Of a stretch of 64,000 nucleotides of DNA, positions 54,801-64,000 are shown one piece after another (position 1 is the first letter of the stretch; the number at the start of each line of letters is the position of its first letter). The DNA lies in NCBI GenBank assembly GCA_019916065.1, contig CM034242.1, positions 45,196,626 to 45,260,625 on the forward strand. The letters run 5' to 3'. Below the pieces are notes generated by a model. It was not told where the DNA came from. It saw only the letters and a list, made by a program, of their open reading frames with translations, and made no database searches. The DNA comes from Vitellaria paradoxa. Taxonomy: Eukaryota; Streptophyta; Magnoliopsida; Ericales; Sapotaceae. A program made the position numbers and the translations under genes.

Positions 54801-57794
54801 CAATTCAGGAGTTATGGTAGTTGAACCGTCTCAAGCTGTTTTTAAAGACATGATGAGCAAAGTAAAAACTACGGCTTCTTATACTGGAGGTATGGGTTTT
54901 ACTTCATGCATTATTTGTTGTGTGCCAATTTTATATGTTATTTATTGTTTTTTTTTTTAATTGCAGAAGTATTATATTTTATTATTGGTAAGAGTTTTGT
55001 GTCTCTCGATGCTCAAAGTCGAGCGGATAGGGCTATTCCTATTATTAAATAATTAGAATCTATTATTGCAATGACGTTCAGAAATTATTTTTATAACCAA
55101 GGATCTATGAAACATAAGGTTTTTGTGATGAATTCATGCTTAAAATAAAAACTGACATCCTATTTACCTCACAGGAGATCAGGGGTTTCTTAACTCCTAC
55201 TATGCAGGGTTTGCTAATGCACACGTTTTTGAGCCAGACTTACCGCGGGAAGTGTTGGATTCTAGACCAGTTCCTGAGATGGAGAGACTTTCAACTTTGT
55301 ATAATGCAGATGTTGGCCTTTATATGCTTGCAAACAAGGTACTGTTACCTGAACTTTAAACAGTATTGTCTATTTGTACCCGATTTCCATGGCTAGAGTA
55401 GTGTATTTCTTTCTTCATTAGAATTGAACTTTATCCATTTGTTTGTACTTCTTTAGAATTTGACTACTTCATATTTGTTTGCTTTTGGGATGAACTGTTA
55501 CAGACATGGATTCTTTGATTTGCACTGAACTCTTTTACATTCTTTTGCATTGACATGCAGTGGATGGTGGATGAGAAAGAACTTCGTGTTATTCACTACA
55601 CACTTGGGCCTCTAAAACCATGGGATTGGTGGACGTCTTGGCTTTTAAAACCTGTTGACGTCTGGCAGGTACTTTTTTTTTTATTCAGTGCGATTCATTC
55701 TATTTGCTTTCCAACCCACCCAAACCGTAGATTTTTGTCCCCCCCCCCCTTTCCTATTTATGCAACAAATCCATGGTGTTTGACATTGTTATTAGAAGTA
55801 TGGAGAATGGTGCAAGTTGTTTGATGCAGTTGAAGAGCTTTATGCAACAAATCCAACATCTAATTTTATGAATTTATGTTTACTGATTCTGCAGAATGTT
55901 AGGAAACAGCTTCCAGAATCTCTTCCAGGAACTGGTGGGGGCAGAATTCCTAAGGATGAACGTCTAGTCAAATTTCTTTTTCTGCTGCCATTATTTGCTG
56001 TACTTTTCTGTTATTATCGGTCTTCTCTTCAGGTCAGCAGGTTTCTTATAACTTCATTTTTTGGTAGATATATAATTGCATTTTTTAACCTGGAAGCATT
56101 TATTTTGGAGCAGACACGCTCATTGTGCGATCATATTAGGCAACTTCATTACAAGTTCAGATCAAGGGGTGCTCTTGCTTATTCAGCTGTTTCTTCATCT
56201 GCAGTTAATTCCAATCAACAGGTTAATTTTATAGTGTGATTGCTGGGAAATAATTTGTGCATAATCATCTAGGTTTTTCTGTGCTAATGCAATAATATTG
56301 GATATACGTATGTACTCATTCAAAATTTTGTGACAATGGCCTGTATCATCTGCCTTCTGCTGTAGGACAGCCATTAATCATGATGTTTTCTGTGTGTGCT
56401 AATGGGTGTCCAACTTTCCCCAGATTACTGTCTAGAACTTTATTTACACTTCTTTTGATGTTTGTTGAAACTCTTTGTTGTGATCATAAACAGTTATCAA
56501 ATGGTGCGCAATCAAAGGTGCCTGTGTATTTGGGTGGACTTTCTGTTTGTGTCTGTTTTGCGGCTCTTGCGGTGTCCCTTGCACTTGCTCTTCTGATTGT
56601 CCCTCGGCAAGTAATGCCATGGACTGGTTTGCTTCTCATGTATGAGTGGACATTCACCATCTTCTTCCTATTGTTTGGAAGTTATCTACACTTGATTTAT
56701 CAATGGGGAAAAATCAAGGCAAATCAAATGGGACCCCTTTCTTCTCATCCTGGATCTTTTGATTATGATTCTGGAAAAGGTTGGTTGAGTTCAATCAAAA
56801 ACCAAGTCTAAAATACATTGCCATTGCTGATTGTGCCAATTAATTCAGTTTTTGTTTTATTTCTTTATTTATTTATTTTTAAAATATGGGGTTGTGTTGT
56901 AGGTCATCAGCGGCAGGGATCTTGTGATGTTGCCAAGTGTTACTATGGGTTAGGAATGGCATTCCTGGCTGTTGCTGCCCCTTCATTGCCTTGTTTTCTT
57001 GGGATTGATGCACTATTTTTGAGGTAATATGCAGTAAAGTTTTGTAGTTGGCATCACTGTTATGCATTAGGTGATCATCGATTTGAAATCATGAAATTTC
57101 TTAAAGTCTGCAATTTGCAGCAATAATTATTCAATTCCTTGTATTTTCGTGGTTTCATTTTCAGTTAAAACAATGGATCGCATTTAGATTTTTTTTAATT
57201 CTCAATAGTCACAGCACCATCTGCCTTTAATTTTGGAGGCTGGATTTTGCTATATCTAGTGGTTACTTGTCCATTCTCCCTTATGGGGTGTTTGGATCTT
57301 GGACTTGCGAAGGGGAAAAGTGATGATTTTTCTTTCGTTTTTGTGTTTGTGTGTGTATGTGTGTGTGTGTTTTTTTTGGGGAGGGGGGGCAGCGGGTAGA
57401 GAAATTGGGAGAAAATTAAAATTTAAAAGATTAAAATTTAATTTGCTTAACCATAAAAAACGATAACATATCAATAATTTCATTTTGTTTATATTTGTTT
57501 TCCTTTGGCAAATTCTTGATCCATAGACAATCGTAATCTTTCTGAGCATTTGTGGGACCTTTGAAAGTAAGACGCAATTCCAGAAGCAGTGCATGCGGTA
57601 TTCGGTGGTTGTTAAGTGGATAATGGTGTTTTTTTAATCTCCTTGCTTACAGGTTAGGTTTGATGTTTGTGGGAGGCCTAGTTTTGGCATCTTTCATGAC
57701 ATATGCTTCGGAACACCTTGGAATTAGATCCTTTTTGCGAGGTCTTGAGGAAAAGGACATCCCAAGAACAAGGAACTTATGTTTGTTATGCTGA
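51861..57794 (+). CDS. IPUT1: GT8 glucuronosyltransferase, PGSIP6/IPUT1 type
   Basis: Family knowledge: transfers glucuronic acid from UDP-GlcA to inositol phosphorylceramide in the Golgi, the first sugar step of plant GIPC sphingolipids. Exons 51861-52094, 53049-53169, 54704-54889, 55175-55338, 55561-55668, 55895-56032, 56114-56221, 56494-56779, 56903-57023 and 57653-57794, all GT-AG and in frame, give 535 aa, about the Arabidopsis length. A hydrophobic N-terminal anchor (FALIILSLFQHAICA) is followed by the GT8 domain: YVSLLYGDEFLLGVRVL, the metal-binding DXD as YLDADTIVV (D123-A-D125), LNSGVMVVEPS, GGDQGFLNSYY and HYTLGPLKPWDWW. The C-terminal half has about five membrane spans, typical of this clade and not of glycogenin-like starch proteins. 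The ORF ends RNLCLLC. Intron 2 (1.5 kb) contains simple repeats but no bounded transposon. Confidence 0.95.
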
Positions 57795-57842
57795 TTTTTG
57801 GAGGCTTCAGTCTAAGGGGGTGGGTGTGTGATCAATGGGTAC

Positions 57843-57875
<33 letters not shown>

Positions 57876-60800
57876 TTCCCTTTAATTTTGATTTTCTTAA
57901 CATATATAAATTGAGCTGTAATATATTGTGGGGAATTTACAAGTTTGCAAATGCCATTCTTCATATTCTGTTGTTGCTTTTTCAGCATAGTGATTTGTAA
58001 CCTTTACCAGGATGTGTACAAAATTTTATTTTGAATTAATGAAAAGAATATATTTCTGTATGATCCAAGATCATATTTACTAATTTTTTCTGCCACTAGT
58101 TTTTATAAACTTGTAAGTCATTATTTTAAGTAGTTTACAATTGTGTCTAGAATGAGTTTGACTCAAAACTAAATGGGAATTATATGTAGCATTTGTGTAT
58201 GTAACATTCTGTCGAGTATTTTCCTTAAAAAGTGTTGTGAATTTTTATGTTGATGATTCATTTGTTATCGGAATGTTTTAATGTAGAGTTGAAAATGATT
58301 TGAGTGAAGTTCTGCTTTGTCCAAACTCGTTTATTTATAATAAACGAGCTTGAATTTTGTGTGCAAGTTTAATTTGTTTATTAAGTGAACGAGTTTGGTT
58401 GAACTTTTTGACAGTCCAAGTTCAAGTTATTCATAGATGGTAAGATTTATTTAGTGTTATTTGGAGAATTTTTTTTTTTTGTTAACTATCTAATATGAAA
58501 AAAAATAAGTATAGTTTAGTAATACATAATTTTTACAAAAATTCTAAAAAAAATGAAATTTTGTACTAAAAATTCCATTTTAGTGAAATAAAAATTTGAA
58601 ATTTCAAATATAGAAACTCTTATTCAATGTGCAATTAGATACAATTGATTTTTGCACCAGTTATAAGTGCAACTTGTTCTATATTAAGGCTCCATTTATT
58701 TTAATTTTTCAATACATAAAGTTTCATTTAGATTTTTAAAAAACTTTGAAAATTGTTGAAAATTGCTGAAAATTCTTAAAAGTTGTATACTTTTTATCTT
58801 ACTAAATAAACTATGAACTTACAATTTTTATCAAATTTTATTTCTTTTTGTCGCTCAAAACATCTCAAATTAGAATTCCCAATCCAAAACTTTAGTATTT
58901 TAAAATTTTTCTTTAGAAGTGCAGGTTATAGATTTTAAAGTTGATTTTTTTTTTTAGAAATATTAAAAATTGACCTCATAGAAATAAAAAAATAATAATA
59001 AATAAAATAAAATAAAAATGGTGATTCCAATCTGAGCATCTTATCCAATTAACTACTTGTCCTGTTAACTAGGTACAAAAATGAAAAAAATGTCATTCCG
59101 ATCTCAATTATGATAGGTAGAAGAGTTGAAATTGCCTTCAATCTTGACGCATTCTTTGTGCCAACGCAATGAAATGTGAGTGCCTAGGAAAAATTGTCAC
59201 CCTATAGACTAGAAGTCAAATTTTGGCATCATGGGTTTTAATAATTCCAACCACTTTCAGTGTTATTCATGCAGTATTATTGTTGTCATTGCTCTTCAAC
59301 AATCATATATATTTTTCTTTTCTTTTGCAAAATTGTCAACCATTTGTTGCGTCATCTCAACTCAAATATTAATTCTAGAACTTTGTAAATTTGAGATGAC
59401 TGAATGCTTGATAACTCAAAAAAAAATAAAATTTTTTGTAATTTTTACTTTGACATTATCGCGGATCATTTTTTGAGTGTAAGAATGACATTTTTGTAAT
59501 AAAATTATTTTATTTTAGTTGGTATTTAAGGATCTTGTTAACTAGTGCTATAAGGATATTAGTTGAGATTCGAACTGCTCGTTTTGAAAGTTTGTGAGTT
59601 GACTCAATAAAAAAATCCAATTAAACTATTAAATGGGTAAAAATCTAAATAATTACTGAGCACCCAAATAAAAAAATTTATTGACTTTCAACTTATTTTA
59701 TAAACTCACTCACTCTTGCATAATGAAGATAGAGAAAATGATAGAAAAATTCAATCTGAAAATGCAAATATAGGTTGAACTTAAGTTATAAAATAATCAT
59801 TTTATCAATGGATCTTATTTTTGTTTGGATTCACATTTTGATCATCCTAAAAGGTTTTAAAATATTTTTTAACAAATTAATTTTATATCTATTTAACAAA
59901 CTCTAGACCAAACTTATTTATATGGTTGTATCTCGTGTATTTTTTTTTTTTGGTCTAGATTAGCATCATGGGCATTCTAAAAGCTTGAGAATGAGAAAGT
60001 AATTTTTAATTTTAAATCAACTTAATAAATTTCAAATCGATCTGAATTCAAATTTTAAAATTATTATTTTATCTATAAATCTATTTTTGTCCAAATTCGT
60101 ATTATAGGTTCCCAAAAAGGTTGAGAATGAATTCTTTAGTAAGTTTAGCAAACTTTGAACCAATTTAAACTCACATATTGAAATGACCATTTTACCCATG
60201 TGTTCTTTTTTTATGTTCAAAATCCTATAATTTATATTTCAAAAGGCTGATAAAGTATTCCTTAAAAAGTCTAGCATAAGATTAGCAAGTTTTGGACCCA
60301 TTTAATCTCAAGCAGTAAAATTATCGTTTTGCCACTGGGTCTATTTTTACTACAAATTCACATTTTAAGCATCCTAAAATGCTAAAATAGTATTTCCTAT
60401 CAGTTTAACAAATTTTGGACTAATCAAAACTTGGGCTGAAAATTATCATTTTACTTCTCAGATTATTTTTAGCCCATATTTATATTTTGAACTTCCTGAA
60501 AAGTTAAGAAATATTGCTTGATATATTTCTTATCAATTAGGATTTTAGCTCGATTTAAGTTCAAATTAAAAAATAAATGTTCTACCCATAGGCTTGTTTT
60601 CGTGCTAGTACTTTTGTACCATCAAAGACTAAAATTATATTTTTTTATTTCTTATTTTGAACATCATTTTCAAATATTTTTGTTTTTTTCTAAAAAAAAA
60701 ATTAATATATCTTTATATTTTTATGGTATATTCTATTTCACACAAAAGAAAGTTAAAAAAATTAAAGTCAAACAAACATGCAAAGTTTAGATTATTAATT

Positions 60801-61035
60801 ATAATCCTTCAAATATAACTCACCTAAACGCAATTCATATTTTAAATGAGTTGGGTGTTTTTAATTCATAACTCATTTTAACTCTACTCAAACCTGCTCA
60901 TTTACTACCTTTAACAGCTGCATAAAATTTTATTTCTAACTAATTATTCAAAACTACCACTTCCATGCTGTATATATAAAGCAAGAAGATTGAATATTTA
61001 ATTATCTCAACTTTGAATCATTTTAAAATAATTAT
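57795..61035. other. Intergenic, 3' of the GT8 gene
   Basis: A CT tract at about 57843-57876 lies in the likely 3' UTR; AATGAA near 58038 could be a poly-A signal. No further gene is seen. 58280-58440 repeats AACTCGTTTATTTATAA / TAAACGAGCTTGAA motifs, like those at 10610-11100. From 59000 on the DNA is AT-rich with no open frame of note. Confidence 0.5.
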
Positions 61036-61340
61036 GGGTACATTTAATATACTTATTTTTTGATTAATTTGTCATTTTACATTTTTTAAAACAAAGAAAA
61101 TAGTTCAAAATATATTTGCTCACTTGTGTTTTTAAATTTTACTTTAAAAAATAGAAAATACGTTTATAAATAAAATATAAATTAATTAAAAGTCGTTTCG
61201 AGTATTTTTACCTAAAACAAAAAAAATTTTTAAATACAAAATATAAAAATATTAAATTAAATGTGTTTTCTAAGTTAAAGAACACGTAAATCTTAAAACA
61301 GAAACAGAAAATAAAAAAATAAAAATATAAACTGAATGCG
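61036..61340. mobile_element. Decayed MITE, family E
   Basis: The interior resembles the copies at 532 and 24751 (TTTGCTCACTTGTGTTTTTAAATTT, AAAACAGAAACAGAAAATA as separate stretches). Ends are worn and no TSD is visible. Confidence 0.35.
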
Positions 61341-61737
61341 AGTGAAGCAGCTAATTATGCAGCTACAATGTGAAAAGCTAAGCTTCTTGGATTTGTGAAA
61401 TATTAATTATTATACTATTTTTTTTTTTTCAGAAAAGGCCTATCAACATGAATAGATTGATATATATAAATATCCTATCACCATCAAAATGTTCATTATT
61501 GTTCTTGGCTAACTCCATTAGCAAACCTCTACTGCTGTCTAAATTTTACTCGTTTCAATTCATAACCAATAACCTTAATTAAAAAGTTAACACGTGGCGT
61601 GAAGATGGAGGGAGAAACTACTGAACCCCACAAACAACCACAAGAAAATAATTGTTATATACTTGGACTATATTAAACTTTTTGCCTAACCTTAAACTAT
61701 TTAGTGGATCACACGTCAGTGTGTATTATATTTGTAT

Positions 61738-61762
61738 TATATATATATATATATATATATAT
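61738..61762. repeat. (AT)n microsatellite
   Basis: AT tract of about 25 bp, left of the SINE. Another of about 27 bp is at 62405-62431. Confidence 0.85.
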
Positions 61763-61812
61763 GACAAGCATGGAGTGGACCATAGTTCAAATGATGTCTT
61801 TCATGCTCTCTT

Positions 61813-62045
61813 ACGGGAGTTGGGGAGAAACTCGCAGCCGTTACTTTTGGATGCCTACTGGGTGAATCTCGCTCCGTGAACCTAGTTAGCAAAGACTCAC
61901 AAAAAAGTAAACCAGTCTAAACAAATCTTGATTGACCGCGTCAGTTGAGAAGACCGTTGTAGAAAGTCCCAACGAAAAAGAAATCGTATACGTGACCTGC
62001 GATCCCGTGTCCTGCAACCCTGACCAACTCAACTAGCCCGAAGGA
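61813..62045 (-). mobile_element. tRNA-derived SINE with 19-bp TSD
   Basis: Flanks read ATGTCTTTCATGCTCTCTT (61794-61812) and ATGTCATTCATGCTCTCTT (62046-62064), a 19-bp target duplication with one mismatch. The minus-strand head has box A TAGTTGAGTTGG (62024-62035); a degenerate box B follows (GGATCGCAGGTCACG). The 3' part (GGTTCACGGAGCGAG, CCCAGTAGGCATCC) is a phrase common in plant genomes. 233 bp. Confidence 0.85.
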
Positions 62046-62401
62046 ATGTCATTCATGCTCTCTTGAAGTTCAAATTTAAAACGCAAATATTTGTGGCTGA
62101 GAATCAACAAAGTATTCGTAAAGTTGCTTGCGAAATAAATTAGTTCATATTTGTTTGGTAAAGGTTAATGAATAAATTTAAGCATATTTTCTCGAGTTCA
62201 ATAAATAAACTAGCTAACCTCGATCAAGGACTAACTCATCTTATCTGATAAAATTTGCAAACAAATTTATTTATTATTATATATACACACAGTTAATATT
62301 CTATATATTAATTTTTAGTAAATAACTGAATTTATTTTAATATGTATATTATTATCATACATATTTAACTACTTACTAAAAATTAATATATAAAATATTG
62401 A

Positions 62402-62435
<34 letters not shown>

Positions 62436-62484
62436 AATATTTCATAATCTAATATAAAATATTCTAACAATATTTCATATTCTT

Positions 62485-62622
62485 GGCTGTGTTTGGAGTG
62501 ATAAAAAGTGAGGTAATTTGGTGGGTTCGTAATTTGTGTAGTGAGATAAAAAGTGAATAATTTTAGAGATTTTTAGATATTTTTAAAATTTTTCAGGAAT
62601 TTTTAATAAACCAAAAGTACCC
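62485..62622. mobile_element. Short MITE, family B
   Basis: Ends GGCTGTGTTTGGAGTGAT and, reversed, GGGTACTTTTGGTTTATT. Contains GGTTCGTAATTTGTGTAGTG and AGATAAAAAGTGAATAATTTT, matching other family B copies. Confidence 0.6.
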
Positions 62623-63768
62623 TAAATATATTTATTTAAGTATTTATGGACACGATTATAATTAAATTAGTTAAATTTGTTAATTTTTAATGAGTTACTT
62701 TTTTTACTAACAAATTGGATTTTTTTGGTAGTTATAAATTAGATTATTCATAACTTGTTATTGGTTAATTTATAACTTATTTGTTAATTTAAATTTTTTT
62801 ATTAAAATATTTATTTATTTATTTTGTTCATCGACACACCCGTAAATAAATTTATGAACATGTTTGATACGAATTGTAGCATATCCGTAAATTTAATAAA
62901 TAAGATTAAATATGGCAACACCTTTCCCTTCTTTATACTATTGATCTTTGAACACTAACATATATATATATATATATTAGGGATATTAATATCACCAGGG
63001 ACGAAATTAGGATTTTGAATTGGAGTCAACAAAATTATAACAAATATTATAAATTATATTTAATAAATAAAAATTAATTAATATATATGCATAACTAAAT
63101 TGTGTAATCAATTGAGTTTTTATTTTTTAAATTATATATAATAATTAAAAAAATAATTAAATTTTAAGAACAGTAGTCTATAATCTAAATTTTTTAACTC
63201 AAAAATTTTATATGTACTATTTGATGGTATTTTTCTATTAAAATTAATCATTTTTTAAAATTTTAAAAAGATCAAAATCATATTATAAATTTTTTAGTAA
63301 AAAAATTAAATATAAAAATAACATTTTTAAAACTTACCTACCTCCCTATCTTCGTTCCTAAACACTTTAGCTATTAATTATCTGATATCGAAATTGTAAA
63401 ATTTATAACAAAAATAAATTTAAAAAATCTTATCTAAAATTTTTTATTTTATTTTTATTGTAAATTATTTAATTTTAATTTAACGGCTCGCAACCGATAC
63501 AACGTAACTAACCTAAAAGTGCCGTTGGCAAATTGTCTTTCTTTTTACTTGGAAGAGGCAAAAATTTCAAACTTGACAAAGCGGCCGGAAGCACGCGTCT
63601 CCAAAAATTCTTAAAAGTCCCAAACAATGCCAACAAGTAAAATAACATATATATATATATATATATGTATGTATATATTTTGTTGTCAAGCAGTCGCCAA
63701 CAATAGTGACGCATGCACTTTACTCATCCACAAGCTCTCTTGAGTAAAGGAACTTACAAGAAAATTTT

Positions 63769-63897
63769 GGGTGCGTTTAGAATGACAAAATATAAGATGA
63801 AGTAAAATAATTTATGAATTTACAATAATATAAAAAGTAAATAATTTTTAGATATTTTTAAAATTTTTTTATAATTTTTAACAAATCAAACGCACCC
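63769..63897. mobile_element. Short MITE, family B, TTT flanks
   Basis: Ends GGGTGCGTTTAGAATGAC and, reversed, GGGTGCGTTTGATTTGT; TTT on both sides. Interior AAAAAGTAAATAATTTTTAG as in the sister copies. 129 bp. Confidence 0.6.
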
Positions 63898-64000
63898 TTT
63901 ATATATATTTATATAGAGAGAGAGAGTTTAGGAGACGTTCAAAAATTTTGTCATATTATGAAATTAAAAAAAAAGAAAAATAACATAATTTAAATAGGGG

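Larger units (their letters stand above)
62065..64000. other. AT-rich intergenic end of window
   Basis: No gene seen. Contains (AT)n at 62405-62431 and 63648-63666, and the two family B MITEs listed separately. Confidence 0.5.

Noticed and set aside
59015..59075. tRNA-like fragment
   Set aside because: Weak A and B box resemblance on the minus strand; no fold or TSD.

Overview
This window is nuclear DNA of a flowering plant. The genes carry many spliceosomal introns (GT-AG, plus one GC-AG). The intergenic DNA is very AT-rich and full of short MITEs, tRNA-derived SINEs and LTR elements, and a seed-storage 11S globulin is present. The species cannot be named from the sequence. Most long open frames are accidental; the real genes had to be assembled from exons.

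Layout, left to right. (1) 1-9520, minus strand: most of CDC5, the Myb-repeat protein of the plant Prp19/MAC splicing complex. It runs off the left edge, and its three large introns carry a MITE, a TIR element, a complete non-autonomous hAT element and a LINE relic. (2) 11902-24486, minus strand: a ten-exon gene for a chloroplast J-like membrane protein (CPP1/CDF1 type, 285 aa). Its intron 5 holds an old LINE relic, itself split by a young gag-only LTR retrotransposon (17353-20608). Its intron 8 holds a related solo LTR. (3) 24604-24676, plus strand: tRNA-Arg(CCG), divergent from the CPP1-like gene at 117 bp. (4) 26588-29572, minus strand: an intact four-exon 11S globulin gene. At 32966-34010 lies a broken relative made of an exon 4 copy joined to the promoter, with exons 1-3 missing. 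A SINE and a probable solo LTR lie between the two. (5) 34104-35923: a non-autonomous CACTA element. (6) 38610-40399, minus strand: an R2R3-MYB gene (250 aa) with a GC-AG intron. (7) 40400-51860: no intact gene, only MITEs, one SINE and AT-rich DNA. (8) 51861-57794, plus strand: a ten-exon GT8 gene (535 aa) of the PGSIP6/IPUT1 type, for glycosyl inositol phosphorylceramide synthesis in the Golgi. (9) 57795-64000: no gene; MITEs and one SINE with a 19-bp target duplication.

The genes do not form a pathway; this is ordinary plant gene order. The informative parts are the transposon insertions with readable target-site duplications and the rearranged storage-protein copy.
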